Counted from the first letter of the stretch, positions 24,763 through 33,802 are shown. The stretch is DNA of 64,000 bases from Amycolatopsis pretoriensis (GCF_900107925.1 NZ_FNUJ01000008.1:1-64000); one strand, 5' to 3'. Made by a program: numbers and translations. Notes: generated from the sequence alone by a model not told the origin.

Positions 24763-27558
24763 TTGGCCCCGCAGAACGACGGCGCCTCCGGCAAGGAGAC
24801 CCCGGCACGCGTACGCGTCATCCGTGACGGATTGGCGGCGCACCTGCCCGACATCGACCCGGAGGAGACCGCCGAGTGGCTGGACTCCTTCGACGAGGCC
24901 CTCGCGAGGGGCGGGCAGCAGCGGGCCAGGTACCTGATGCTGCGCATCCTCGAGCGGGCCCGCGAGCGGAACGTCGGCGTCCCGGCGCTGACCTCGACGG
25001 ACTACGTCAACACCATCCCCACCGAGAACGAGCCGTGGTTCCCCGGTGACGAGGAGATCGAGCGCCGCTACCGGGCCTACATCCGGTGGAACGCCGCGAT
25101 CATGGTGCACCGCGCGCAGCGTCCCGGTGTCGGCGTCGGCGGCCACATCTCGACCTACGCCTCGTCCGCCGCGCTGTACGAAGTCGGCTTCAACCACTTC
25201 TTCCGCGGCAAGGACCACTCCGGCGGCGGCGACCAGATCTACATCCAGGGCCACGCCTCCCCCGGCATCTACGCCCGCGCCTTCCTCGAGGGCCGGCTCT
25301 CCGAGTCGCAGCTCGACGGCTTCCGCCAGGAGTTCAGCCACGCCGGCGAGGGCGGCGGCCTGCCGTCGTACCCGCACCCGCGGCTGATGCCGGAGTTCTG
25401 GGAGAACCCGACGGTGTCGATGGGCCTCGGCCCGATGAACGCGATCTACCAGGCGCGGTTCAACCGCTACCTGCGCGACCGCGGCATCAAGAACACCGAC
25501 GACCAGCACGTCTGGGCGTTCCTCGGCGACGGCGAGATGGACGAGGCCGAGTCCCGCGGCCTGGTGCACGTCGCGGCCGGCGAGGGTCTCGACAACCTGA
25601 CCTTCGTGATCAACTGCAACCTGCAGCGGCTCGACGGCCCGGTGCGCGGCAACGGCAAGATCATCCAGGAGCTGGAGTCGTACTTCCGCGGCGCCGGCTG
25701 GAACGTCATCAAGGTCATCTGGGGCCGCGAGTGGGACTCGCTGCTGCACGCCGACCGAGACGGCGCCCTGGTCAACCTCATGAACGTGACGCCGGACGGC
25801 GACTACCAGACGTACAAGGCCAACGACGGCGCCTTCGTCCGGGAGCACTTCTTCGGCCGCGACCCGCGGACGAAGGACCTGGTCAAGGACCTCTCCGACG
25901 CCGACATCTGGAACCTCAAGCGCGGCGGCCACGACTACCGCAAGGTGTACGCGGCGTACAAGTCGGCGCTGGAGCACCACGGCCAGCCGACCGTGATCCT
26001 GGCCCACACGATCAAGGGCTACGGCCTGGGCCCGGCGTTCGAGGGCCGCAACGCCACGCACCAGATGAAGAAGCTCACCCTCGACGACCTCAAGCTGTTC
26101 CGCGACTCCCAGCGGATCCCGATCAGCGACGAGGAGCTCGAGCGCGACCCGAAGCTGCCGCCGTACTACCACCCGGGCGCGAACTCGCCCGAGATCGAGT
26201 ACCTGATCGGGCGACGCAAGGCGCTCGGCGGCTTCCTGCCGGAACGCCGTCCGAAGGCCGCCAAGGCGCTCGTGCTGCCCGGCGACAAGGTCTACGAGGG
26301 CATCCGGAAGGGCTCCGGCAAGCAGGAGGTCGCCACGACGATGGCGTTCGTCCGGCTGGTCCGCGAGCTCGCGAAGGACTCCGAGATCGGCAAGCGCGTC
26401 GTCCCGATCATCCCGGACGAGGCCCGCACCTTCGGCCTCGACTCGATGTTCCCGACGGCCAAGATCTACAACCCGCACGGCCAGACGTACACGTCGGTCG
26501 ACGCGAGCCTGATGCTGGCCTACAAGGAGTCCGAGAAGGGCCAGCTGCTGCACGAGGGCATCAACGAGGCGGGCTCGACCGCGTCGTTCACCGCCGTCGG
26601 CACGTCGTACGCGACGCACGGCGAGCCGATGATCCCGATCTACATCTTCTACTCGATGTTCGGGTTCCAGCGCACCGGTGACGGCCTCTACGCGGCCGCC
26701 GACCAGATGGCCCGCGGGTTCGTCCTCGGCGCCACCGCCGGCCGGACCACCCTGACGGGTGAGGGTCTGCAGCACGCGGACGGGCACTCGCTGCTGCTGG
26801 CGGCGACCAACCCGGCCGCCGTGGCGTACGACCCGGCGTGGTCGTTCGAGATCGCGCACATCGTCAAGGACGGCCTGCGCCGGATGTACGGCGAGACCGG
26901 CCCGGACGGCAACGGCGAGAACGTCTTCTACTACATGACGATCTACAACGAGCCGTACCAGCAGCCCGCCGAGCCGGAGAACCTCGACGTCGACGGCCTG
27001 CTCAAGGGCCTGTACAAGTACGCGGACGCGCCGTCGGGCGACGGACCGGAGGTGCAGATCCTCGTCTCGGGCGTCACGATGCCGGACGCGCTCAAGGCGC
27101 AGAAGCTCCTCTCCGAGGAGTGGGGCGTGCGGGCCGCGGTGTGGTCGGCGACGTCGTGGACCGAGCTGCGGCGCGAAGCCGTCGAGATCGACCACGACAA
27201 CCTGCTCTACCCGGGCAGCGAGCCGCGCGTGCCGTTCGTCACCGAGAAGCTGCAGGGCGCCAACGGGCCGGTCGTGGCCGTGTCGGACTGGATGCGCGCG
27301 GTGCCGGACCTGATCCGCCCGTACGTCCCGACCGACATGCTGACGCTGGGCACGGACGGGTTCGGCTTCTCCGACACGCGGCCCGCCGCGCGGCGGAAGT
27401 TCCTGGTCGACGCCGAGTCGATCACGGTCGGCGCGCTGTCGATCCTCGCCAAGCGCGGCGAGGTCGACCAGGCGAAGGTCCTCGAAGCGGCCACGAAGTA
27501 CCGGCTCGACGACATCGCGGCCGCCGGGCCGCAGACGTCGGATTCCGGGAGCGCGTGA
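24763..27558 (+). CDS. aceE: Pyruvate dehydrogenase E1 component, homodimeric type
   Basis: A 931-residue thiamine-diphosphate enzyme that decarboxylates pyruvate and loads the acetyl group on lipoyl-E2. It is the homodimeric (E. coli/mycobacterial) form. The ThDP motif is GDGEMDEAESRG (about residues 250-261) to INCNLQRLDGPV (about 283-294), and HASPGIYARAFLEG (about 164) and FGFQRTGDGLYAAADQ (about 633) belong to the active site. The start is TTG 24763 after CAAGGAG. It stands alone behind a long leader and in front of a strong terminator. Confidence 0.97.
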   Translation: MAPQNDGASGKETPARVRVIRDGLAAHLPDIDPEETAEWLDSFDEALARGGQQRARYLMLRILERARERNVGVPALTSTDYVNTIPTENEPWFPGDEEIERRYRAYIRWNAAIMVHRAQRPGVGVGGHISTYASSAALYEVGFNHFFRGKDHSGGGDQIYIQGHASPGIYARAFLEGRLSESQLDGFRQEFSHAGEGGGLPSYPHPRLMPEFWENPTVSMGLGPMNAIYQARFNRYLRDRGIKNTDDQHVWAFLGDGEMDEAESRGLVHVAAGEGLDNLTFVINCNLQRLDGPVRGNGKIIQELESYFRGAGWNVIKVIWGREWDSLLHADRDGALVNLMNVTPDGDYQTYKANDGAFVREHFFGRDPRTKDLVKDLSDADIWNLKRGGHDYRKVYAAYKSALEHHGQPTVILAHTIKGYGLGPAFEGRNATHQMKKLTLDDLKLFRDSQRIPISDEELERDPKLPPYYHPGANSPEIEYLIGRRKALGGFLPERRPKAAKALVLPGDKVYEGIRKGSGKQEVATTMAFVRLVRELAKDSEIGKRVVPIIPDEARTFGLDSMFPTAKIYNPHGQTYTSVDASLMLAYKESEKGQLLHEGINEAGSTASFTAVGTSYATHGEPMIPIYIFYSMFGFQRTGDGLYAAADQMARGFVLGATAGRTTLTGEGLQHADGHSLLLAATNPAAVAYDPAWSFEIAHIVKDGLRRMYGETGPDGNGENVFYYMTIYNEPYQQPAEPENLDVDGLLKGLYKYADAPSGDGPEVQILVSGVTMPDALKAQKLLSEEWGVRAAVWSATSWTELRREAVEIDHDNLLYPGSEPRVPFVTEKLQGANGPVVAVSDWMRAVPDLIRPYVPTDMLTLGTDGFGFSDTRPAARRKFLVDAESITVGALSILAKRGEVDQAKVLEAATKYRLDDIAAAGPQTSDSGSA

Positions 27559-27571
27559 CCTGGTGCTAGAA

Positions 27572-27608
27572 AGGAGCCCGGCAGACATCCGATGTCTGCC
27601 GGGCTCCT
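27572..27608 (+). terminator. Terminator of aceE
   Basis: A perfect stem of at least 16 bp begins AGGAGCCCGGCAGACA at 27572, with a 5-base loop TCCGA, 13 bases after the aceE stop codon. It is one of the strongest hairpins in the window; no U-tract follows. Confidence 0.8.
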
Positions 27609-27635
27609 CATGCCGTGTAGCTCGTTAGGGAGTTG

Positions 27636-28853
27636 ATGAAGGTGACCAAGCGCCGCCTGCCGAAGCCGGATGAGCTGAAGCAGATCCTGCGACCCAAGCC
27701 GATCGTGCTGAACCCGACCGAACGGCGGCTGGCGAACGCGCACACCATCGCCGACCTGCGGATGGCCGCGCGCAAGCGCACCCCGCGGGCCGCCTTCGAC
27801 TACACCGACGGCGCGGCCGAGCTCGAAGACAGCCTGCGTCGCGCGCGGCAGGCCTACCGCCGGGTCGAGTTCCACCCGAACGTGCTGCGCGGGGTGTCCG
27901 ATGTGGACACCACGCGGGAGATCCTCGGCAAGACCTCGGCACTGCCGTTCGCCTTCGCCCCCACCGGGTTCACGCGGATGATGCAGCACGAGGGCGAGAG
28001 CGCGGTCGCCCGCGTCGCCGAGCGCAACGGCATCCCGATGGGCCTCTCGACGATGGCGACGACGTCGATCGAGGACCTGGCCGCGGCCGCGCCGGGCGCC
28101 CGCAAGTGGTTCCAGCTCTACGTCTGGCGCGACCACGGCGCCGGTGAAGATCTGATGAATCGGGCGTGGGAGAACGGCTTCGACACGCTCATGCTGACCG
28201 TGGACACCCCGGTCGGCGGCGCGCGCCTGCGCGACGTCCGCAACGGCCTGACGATCCCGCCGGCGCTGACGCTCAAGACGTTCCTCGACGGCGCGACGCA
28301 CCCGGCGTGGTGGTTCAACCTGCTCACCACCGAGCCGCTGGAGTTCGCCTCGCTCAACCACTTCGGGGGCACGGTCGCCGAGCTGCTGAACAAGCTCTTC
28401 GACCCGACGCTCAACTTCGACGACCTCGACTGGGTCCGCCAGACCTGGCCGGGCAAGCTCGTCGTCAAGGGCGTGCAGAACGTCGACGACGCGCGGGACG
28501 TCGTGAAGCACGGCGCCGACGCGGTCCTCATCTCGAACCACGGCGGCCGCCAGCTCGACCGCGCCCCGACACCCCTGGAGCTGCTGCCGGCGGTGCTGGA
28601 CGAGGTCCAGGGCGGCGCCGAGGTCTGGGTCGACACGGGCATCCTGTCCGGCGGCGACATCGTCGCGGCGATCGCCCGCGGCGCGGACGCGGTGCTGATC
28701 GGCCGCGCGTTCCTCTACGGCCTGATGGCCGGCGGCGAGCGCGGTGTCCAGCGGTGCGTCGACATCCTGCGCACCGAGATGGTCCGCACGATGCAGCTGC
28801 TCGGCGTCCGGACCCTCAAGGACCTGACGCCGAGCCACGCGACACTGCGGTGA
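27636..28853 (+). CDS. lldD: L-lactate dehydrogenase / FMN-dependent alpha-hydroxy-acid oxidase
   Basis: A 405-residue FMN enzyme that oxidises L-lactate (or a related 2-hydroxy acid) to pyruvate. AAFDYTDGAAELE (about 53-65), APTGFTRMMQHEGE (about 109-122), LMLTVDTPVGGARLRDVRNG and SNHGGRQLDRAPTP (about 299-312, with the catalytic His and substrate-binding Arg) define the family. The start is uncertain: TTG 27633, ATG 27636 or GTG 27642 all follow AGGGAG. A lactate permease 1.5 kb downstream supports lactate as substrate. It is LldD-like, possibly the mycofactocin-unrelated LldD1 form. Confidence 0.88.
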   Translation: MKVTKRRLPKPDELKQILRPKPIVLNPTERRLANAHTIADLRMAARKRTPRAAFDYTDGAAELEDSLRRARQAYRRVEFHPNVLRGVSDVDTTREILGKTSALPFAFAPTGFTRMMQHEGESAVARVAERNGIPMGLSTMATTSIEDLAAAAPGARKWFQLYVWRDHGAGEDLMNRAWENGFDTLMLTVDTPVGGARLRDVRNGLTIPPALTLKTFLDGATHPAWWFNLLTTEPLEFASLNHFGGTVAELLNKLFDPTLNFDDLDWVRQTWPGKLVVKGVQNVDDARDVVKHGADAVLISNHGGRQLDRAPTPLELLPAVLDEVQGGAEVWVDTGILSGGDIVAAIARGADAVLIGRAFLYGLMAGGERGVQRCVDILRTEMVRTMQLLGVRTLKDLTPSHATLR

Positions 28854-28872
28854 CCAAGTAAGGCTGAAACGT

Positions 28873-29616
28873 TTAAACCTGTGCCTGGCCACCGTCGACG
28901 AAGAACTCGACGCCGTTGACGAAACTCGCCTCGTCGGTGGCCAGGAACAGGGCGGCGGCCGCGATCTCCGCCGGGTCGCCGAGCCGGCCCAGCGGGACCG
29001 CGCTCGCCATCTGCTCCACCATCGCCTGCTGCGCGCCGGGCTCGGCCAGGCCGAGCAGGCCCGGGGTGAGCGTCGGCCCGGGGCTCAGGACGTTGACGCG
29101 CACCCCGCGTCCCTGCAGGTCCAGCGCCCACGTACGGGCGAAGTTGCGCACGGCGGCCTTCGTCGCCGCGTAGACGCTCATGCCCGGCGCCACGCGCGTC
29201 GACGTCGTCGAGCCGGTGAGGATGATCGACGCCTTGTCGTTGAGCAGCGGCAGTGCCTTCTGCACGGTGAACAGCACGCCCTTGACGTTCGTGCCGAACG
29301 TGCCGTCGAACTGCTCCTCGGTGATCTCGCCCAGCGGGGCTGTGACGCCACCGCCGGAGTTGGCCACGACGACGTCCAAGCCCTGCCCGCGCTCGGCCAC
29401 CGCGCGGTAGACCTCGTCCAGGTCGGCGAGGTTGGAGGAATCGGCGCGGATCGCCCGCACCGATCCGCCGATCTCGGCGACGGCGTCGTCGAGGACCTCC
29501 TTGCGCCGTCCGGTGACGAAGACGTGCGCGCCTTCGGCCGCGAACCGCTTCGCGATCCCCAGGCCGATGCCGGTTCCGGCGCCGGTCACGAGCGCCGTCT
29601 TGTTCTCCAGCTTCAT
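28873..29616 (-). CDS. SDR family oxidoreductase
   Basis: A 247-residue classical short-chain dehydrogenase. TGAGTGIGLGIAKRF (residues 11-25) binds the cofactor, VTGRRKEV suggests NADP(H), ANSGGG (about 84-89) is the NNAG variant, the catalytic Ser is in LTGSTTSTR (about 133-141) and YAATKAAVRNF (about 149-159) carries Tyr and Lys. It ends with the usual VDGGQAQV. GGGAGGG precedes the ATG. It is divergent from a TetR gene across a large nested dyad and is almost certainly that regulator's target. Substrate unknown. Confidence 0.9.
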   Translation of the reverse strand: MKLENKTALVTGAGTGIGLGIAKRFAAEGAHVFVTGRRKEVLDDAVAEIGGSVRAIRADSSNLADLDEVYRAVAERGQGLDVVVANSGGGVTAPLGEITEEQFDGTFGTNVKGVLFTVQKALPLLNDKASIILTGSTTSTRVAPGMSVYAATKAAVRNFARTWALDLQGRGVRVNVLSPGPTLTPGLLGLAEPGAQQAMVEQMASAVPLGRLGDPAEIAAAALFLATDEASFVNGVEFFVDGGQAQV

Positions 29617-29630
29617 GCTGCCCTCCCGAG

Positions 29631-29683
29631 TTCTTGACTGTCTCGTCCAGAACGTACGCCGTTCTGGACGAAGTAGTCAAGAA
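29631..29683. promoter_or_regulatory. Nested dyad operator between SDR and TetR genes
   Basis: CGTCCAGAAC (29644-29653) and GTTCTGGACG (29661-29670) form the inner arms; TTCTTGACT (29631-29639) and AGTCAAGAA (29675-29683) the outer ones. All four share the centre 29657. The outer arms contain TTGACT on each strand, usable as -35 boxes for the two divergent genes. The layout fits binding of one or two TetR dimers that shut both promoters. Confidence 0.75.
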
Positions 29684-29699
29684 TGCCTATCCTGAAGCC

Positions 29700-30293
29700 A
29701 TGGCGAGACCGCGAAGCTTCGACGAAGGCGCGGTCCTGCGCACGGCGCGGGACCGGTTCTGGTCGACCGGCTACGCGGGCACGAAGATCGACGACATCGC
29801 CGCCGCGACCGGCCTCGGCAAGGGCAGCCTCTACGGCGCCTTCGGCGACAAGCACGCCCTCTTCGTGCGCGTCTTCGACGACCACTGCGCCACCGCCGTC
29901 GAAGGCGCGCGACGCAAGCTCGAGGGTCCCGACAGCGAGGCCTACCAGCGGCTGCGCGACTACGTCCTGGCCGACGCCGAAGCCGTCGCCGCGGACGACA
30001 TCCACCGGGGCTGCCTCATCGCGAAGGCCGCCGCCGAGTGCGCCGAGCACGACCCGGAGATCGCGGCCCGCGCCCGCCAGGCGTTCCGCGAGCTGAACGG
30101 CCTGCTGACGGCCTGCGTCGCGGGAGCCCAGCGCGCGGGCGACCTCGCCGAAGGCCACGACCCGGCCCGGCTGGCCGGCCTCCTGCTGGCGACCATGCGC
30201 GGCATCGAAGCCCTGGGCAAGGGCGGCTGCGACCAGGCCGACCTGCGCGGCATCGCGGAAACCGCGCTCACCGTACTGCCGGTCAGCCGCTGA
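29700..30293 (+). CDS. TetR family transcriptional regulator
   Basis: A 197-residue repressor. The N-terminal HTH (about residues 8-52) reads ARDRFWSTGYAGTKIDDIAAATGLGKGSLYGAFGDKHALF, close to the AcrR/NemR-like branch. A helical ligand domain follows, with a C-terminal TetR_C-like CLIAKAAAECAEHDPEIAARA segment; the Cys at about 103 lies where NemR-type proteins have reactive Cys, so sensing of electrophiles is a possibility only. It is divergent from the SDR gene with a nested dyad between them. Confidence 0.9.
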   Translation: MARPRSFDEGAVLRTARDRFWSTGYAGTKIDDIAAATGLGKGSLYGAFGDKHALFVRVFDDHCATAVEGARRKLEGPDSEAYQRLRDYVLADAEAVAADDIHRGCLIAKAAAECAEHDPEIAARARQAFRELNGLLTACVAGAQRAGDLAEGHDPARLAGLLLATMRGIEALGKGGCDQADLRGIAETALTVLPVSR

Positions 30294-30320
30294 CCGATTG
30301 GGCCAACCGGTCTCAAGTTC

Positions 30321-30350
30321 TTGACGGACCGACCGGTTTGTGACGAAGAT
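30321..30350 (+). promoter_or_regulatory. Candidate promoter of lldP
   Basis: TTGACG (30321-30326) and GAAGAT (30345-30350) are separated by 18 bases. ACCGGT occurs twice around the -35 box (30306 and 30332), a possible direct-repeat operator. The predicted leader is about 45 bases and includes ACGGAGG before GTG 30404. Confidence 0.45.
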
Positions 30351-30403
30351 CTCGGGCACCCGCCGAAAGGCCGTTTTCGCATCGTGGAAAACGGAGGTCG
30401 CCC

Positions 30404-32035
30404 GTGTTCGTACAGGCTGTGTACACGCAAGACGTGACTCCCCTCGGTTCGCTGGGCCTGTCGGCGCTCGTCGCCGTGCTGCCGCTCGCCACCGTCCTCG
30501 TGCTCCTCGGCGTCGTCCGGATGCGGGCGCACCACGCCGCCCTCATCGGGCTGCTCGTCGCGCTCGTCGTCGGGATCGCCGCCTACGGCATGCCGGTCGT
30601 CCAGGCCGTCTCCGGCGCGTTGTCGGGCGCCGCGTTCGGGCTGTGGCCGATCATGTGGATCGTCGTCAACGCGCTGTGGATCTACCGGCTCACCGTGCGG
30701 ACCGGGCACTTCGACGTCCTGCGCCGCTCGTTCGGCCGGGTCTCCGACGACCCGCGCATCCAGGCGCTGATCATCGCCTTCTGCTTCGGCGCGCTCATGG
30801 AAGCCCTCGCCGGCTTCGGGGCACCGGTCGCGATCAGCGCCGTCATGCTCGTCGCCGTCGGCTTCCACCCGGTGAAGGCCGCCGTCGTCGCGCTGGTCGC
30901 GAACACCGCGCCGGTCGCGTTCGGCGCGATGGGCACGCCCGTCGTCACCCTCGCCCAGGTCACCGGGCTGCCGCTGCAGGACGTCTCGTCGATCGTCGGC
31001 CGCCAGACGCCGCTGCTCGCACTGGTCGTCCCGCTGCTGCTGGTGATCATCGTCGACGGCAAGCGCGGCCTGAAGGACACCTGGCTGCCCGCGCTGGTCT
31101 GCGGCGTCGCGTTCGGGCTCGTCCAGTTCCTCGCGTCCAACTTCGTGGCACCGCAGCTGGCCGACATCGGGGCCGCGCTCGCCGGGGCCGCCGCGCTGGT
31201 CGCGCTCCCCCAGACCCGCCGCCCGGTGCCCGAAGCCGTCCGGATCAGCATCGGCACCGGCGGGACGGCGACCGAGGAAGCCCCGCCGGAGGACTCGCGC
31301 AACGACGTCGTCAAGGCGTACCTGCCCTACGCGCTGATCATCGTGATCTTCTCCCTCGCCGTGCTGCCGCCGATCAAGAAGCTGCTGGACAAGGCGACCT
31401 GGAAGTTCCACTGGCCGGGGCTGAACGTGGCCGGGCCGAACGGGAAACCGGTGTCCGGCAACACGTTCTCGCTGCCGTTCCTCAACACCGGCGGCACGCT
31501 CGTGCTGCTGGCCGGGATCATCACGGCCGCGATTCTGGCCGTGTCGGCGAGCGGCACGGTGCAGGAGTGGCTGGCGACGGTGAAGGAGCTGCGGTTCGCG
31601 ATCCTCACCGTGACCGGCGTGCTCGCGCTCGCCTACGTGATGAACCTGTCCGGTCAGACGACGACGATCGGCACGTTCATCGCGGCCGCCGGCGCCGGGT
31701 TGGCGTTCCTGTCGCCGGTGCTGGGCTGGTTCGGCGTCGCCGTCTCGGGCTCGGACACCTCGGCGAACGCCCTCTTCGGCGCGCTGCAGGTGACGGCGGC
31801 GAACAAGACCGGCCTGGCCGCGGACCTGCTGGCCGCGGCCAACAGCTCCGGCGGCGTCCTCGGCAAGATGGTCTCCCCGCAGAACCTCACCATCGCCTGC
31901 GTGGCCGCGAACCTGCCGGGTGAGGAGGGCAAGCTTCTGCGGAAGGTGCTGCCGTGGAGCGTGGGGCTGCTGCTGGTGATGTGCCTGATCGTGCTCGGGC
32001 AGAGCACGCCGGTGCTCAGCTGGATGCTGCCATGA
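30404..32035 (+). CDS. lldP: L-lactate permease
   Basis: A 543-residue membrane carrier of the LctP family with about 12-14 helices. Family blocks seen: LWPIMWIVVNALWIYRLTVRTG (about 84-105), IIAFCFGALMEALAGFGAPVAIS (about 124-146), the conserved TAPVAFGAMGTPV (about 166-178) and, near the end, SGSDTSANALFGALQ and SSGGVLGKMVSPQNL. GTG 30404 follows ACGGAGG. Together with lldD it suggests growth on lactate. The 3' end overlaps the convergent PnuC-like gene by 20 bases. Confidence 0.93.
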   Translation: MFVQAVYTQDVTPLGSLGLSALVAVLPLATVLVLLGVVRMRAHHAALIGLLVALVVGIAAYGMPVVQAVSGALSGAAFGLWPIMWIVVNALWIYRLTVRTGHFDVLRRSFGRVSDDPRIQALIIAFCFGALMEALAGFGAPVAISAVMLVAVGFHPVKAAVVALVANTAPVAFGAMGTPVVTLAQVTGLPLQDVSSIVGRQTPLLALVVPLLLVIIVDGKRGLKDTWLPALVCGVAFGLVQFLASNFVAPQLADIGAALAGAAALVALPQTRRPVPEAVRISIGTGGTATEEAPPEDSRNDVVKAYLPYALIIVIFSLAVLPPIKKLLDKATWKFHWPGLNVAGPNGKPVSGNTFSLPFLNTGGTLVLLAGIITAAILAVSASGTVQEWLATVKELRFAILTVTGVLALAYVMNLSGQTTTIGTFIAAAGAGLAFLSPVLGWFGVAVSGSDTSANALFGALQVTAANKTGLAADLLAAANSSGGVLGKMVSPQNLTIACVAANLPGEEGKLLRKVLPWSVGLLLVMCLIVLGQSTPVLSWMLP

Positions 32036-32651
32036 CCTGGTGGTTCGCGACGCTGCGCGCGGAGCGGTTCCAGCTCCACCAGCCGTGCACTACGAGCCCG
32101 GCGAAGACGATGTAGATCGCGGCCGAGAAGTACAGGCCGGAGGAGATCTGCAGCGGCACGCCGATCGCGTCGACGACCAGCCAGACCAGCCAGAACTCGA
32201 CCAGTCCGGCGCCCTGCGCCCCGAAGGCGACGAGGGTGCCGACGAAGATGGCGGCGTCCGGCCAGGGCGCCCAGGAGGCGTTCAGCGCGTCGAGGACCAG
32301 GGCCATCACGGTGGTGCCGGCGACGAAGGCGCCCAGCATGGCCAGCCGTTCGGCGAGCCGGCCCTGCCGGACGACGACGCCGAAGACCGGGTCCTGCCGG
32401 CGGGTCCAGGCCCACCAGCCGTAGACGGAGATGGCGAGGATGGCGACCTGGCGGGCGGCGAGCCCGCCGAGGTGGGCCGAGGCGTAGACGGCGAAGAGCA
32501 GCACGGTCGCCCCGACCTGCACGGGCCACGTCCACAAGGTGCGACGCTGCGCGAGGAACACGACCGCCAGCGCGAACACCTGCCCGGCGAGCTCCGCGAT
32601 CGAGATCCACTGACCGAGCACCGTGATTCCGTGGTGCAGCAGGAAATCCAC
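32016..32651 (-). CDS. pnuC: PnuC-like nicotinamide mononucleotide/riboside transporter
   Basis: A 211-residue protein with about seven membrane segments. SVYGWWAWTR (about 79-88), a PWPDAAIFVGTLVAFGAQ segment and EFWLVWLVVDAIGVPLQISSGLYFSAAIYIVF match the PnuC fold and its conserved tryptophans, which line the nicotinamide riboside path. GTG 32651 was chosen because GAAAGGGG precedes it; a longer frame has no such site. No NAD, TPP or FMN riboswitch is recognisable upstream, so the exact vitamin (nicotinamide riboside, riboflavin or thiamine) is not proven. Confidence 0.82.
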   Translation of the reverse strand: MDFLLHHGITVLGQWISIAELAGQVFALAVVFLAQRRTLWTWPVQVGATVLLFAVYASAHLGGLAARQVAILAISVYGWWAWTRRQDPVFGVVVRQGRLAERLAMLGAFVAGTTVMALVLDALNASWAPWPDAAIFVGTLVAFGAQGAGLVEFWLVWLVVDAIGVPLQISSGLYFSAAIYIVFAGLVVHGWWSWNRSARSVANHQVMAASS

Positions 32652-32705
32652 CTGACGCCCCTTTCGTCCTACCGCGTCAAACATGCTCCGGACGGGGTGA
32701 ATTCC

Positions 32706-33419
32706 CTAGGGACTGTGAGCCGGGGAACATCCCACTTCGTGGACGTCGCCGAGGCGCAGCGTCCCGCCGCGGACCACGCGGGTCTGGACGCCGAAGGTCA
32801 GGTCGTTGGCGTCGGAGATCGTCTTCAGCAGCCCGGGCGCAGCCGGCAGCCCATCGGCCGGCAACCCGACCATCACGCAACGCACGGCCTTGCGGAGGAC
32901 CTCCAGCTCGACCTCGCCGAGCCGGATCCGCTGCCCCACCCAGGCGTCTTCGACCAGCTCCGGGGCCGGACCGGTGTCGAGCAGGACGTTGGCGCGGAAC
33001 CGCCGCTCGTCGAGCGCGACGCCGGGCGCGCGCTCGGCCAGCCAGGCGAGCGACGACGTCGTGACCAGGTGCAGCGGCGCTTCGTCGTGGTGCGGGACGT
33101 CGGCTTCCTTCGCCATCTCGACCCCCGGGAGACCCAGCGCGGCGGCGATTTCCCCGCTCGCGGTGCCACCACGGACCTCGCGGCCGTCCGGCAGGGTCAC
33201 CACCGGGACGTCGCCGTCGTAGCGCGCGGCGAACGCGTGCAGGCCCGGCATCCGGCGGAACCGGCGGGAGTTCTTGCCGCTGCCGAACTTGCCATCGGCG
33301 TCGTGGATCGCGTAGAGGCGGTCACCGTCGAGACCGCGCTCGCCAACGGCCACCTCGGTCAGCCGCTCGCCCGCCATCGACTTCACCGGATAGCGCCACA
33401 GCGCCGCCACGACCCCCAT
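32706..33419 (-). CDS. MOSC domain protein (mARC-like)
   Basis: A 237-residue protein with an N-terminal MOSC beta-barrel domain (VAALWRYPVKSMAGERLTE, residues 4-22; GERGLDGDRLYAI, about 27-39) and a C-terminal MOSC domain (about 110-230). RFRANVLLDT (about 141) and the Cys in AVRCVMVG (about 179) correspond to the region that binds the molybdenum cofactor, the Cys being the likely Mo ligand, as in mARC/YcbX N-reductive enzymes. It would need an electron donor, which is not encoded next to it. Confidence 0.88.
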   Translation of the reverse strand: MGVVAALWRYPVKSMAGERLTEVAVGERGLDGDRLYAIHDADGKFGSGKNSRRFRRMPGLHAFAARYDGDVPVVTLPDGREVRGGTASGEIAAALGLPGVEMAKEADVPHHDEAPLHLVTTSSLAWLAERAPGVALDERRFRANVLLDTGPAPELVEDAWVGQRIRLGEVELEVLRKAVRCVMVGLPADGLPAAPGLLKTISDANDLTFGVQTRVVRGGTLRLGDVHEVGCSPAHSP

Positions 33420-33433
33420 CGGCCCAGCGTAAC

Positions 33434-33513
33434 GGCCGGCCGGAACGTCTTGAATGAGTCATTCGGGTCTTCAGAGGTCCTGAATGAGTCATTCAAGACC
33501 TTTCGGCCGGCGG
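33434..33513. repeat. Paired palindromic intergenic repeat, copy B
   Basis: GTCTTGAATGAGTCATTC (33448-33465) and its inverted partner GAATGAGTCATTCAAGAC (33482-33499) flank a 16-base spacer. The inverted symmetry continues outward into GGCCGG on both sides (33434-33513). Each unit is a variant of the ATGAACGA-STCGTTCAT element of copy A. It lies between the start of the MOSC gene and the end of the MscS-like gene. Confidence 0.82.
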
Positions 33514-33530
33514 GGGTTGGGGGCAGAGAT

Positions 33531-33802
33531 GGGGCAAGGGGCAGGCCCGGCGGCGGCCCGCCCGGAGCGGGCAGCAGCTGCGAGCCCGGCGGGGCAAGGG
33601 CGCGGCGAGCCCGGCGGCGGCCTGCCCGGAGTGTGCAGCTGCTGCGAGGCAAGGGCGCGGCGGGCCCGGCGAGGGTCGGCCGGGGTGGGCAACGGCTGCG
33701 ATCCCAGCGGGGCAAGGGCACGGCGAGCCCGGCGGCGACCGGCCCGGAGCGAGCAACGGCCGCAGGCCCAGCAAGGCAAAGGCACGGCGAGCCCGGCGGG
33801 GG
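33531..33802 (+). repeat. Degenerate GC-rich minisatellite, four and a half units
   Basis: Units begin GGGGCAAGGG or close variants at 33531, 33591, 33648, 33709 and 33773, giving periods of 60, 57, 61 and 64 bases. A typical unit contains GGGGCAAGG, GGCGAGCCCGGCGGCGG, GCCCGGAG and GCAACGGCTGCGA-like blocks. The period is not a constant multiple of three and every frame is Ala/Arg/Pro-rich noise, so it is not a gene. The plus strand is rich in G-runs. Confidence 0.75.

Noticed and set aside
23914..27588. Minus-strand open frame of 1,224 codons opposite aceE
   Set aside because: Only its last part, the DUF3052 protein, is real. The rest is the shadow of aceE.
32690..32745. GGACGGGGTGAATTCCC as part of an FMN riboswitch near the PnuC-like gene
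   Set aside because: It lies on the plus strand, opposite the gene, and the other conserved FMN riboswitch blocks are missing.
33483..33785. Coding frames across the minisatellite
   Set aside because: Unit lengths of 57, 60, 61 and 64 would break any frame between units, and no start with a ribosome site is seen.
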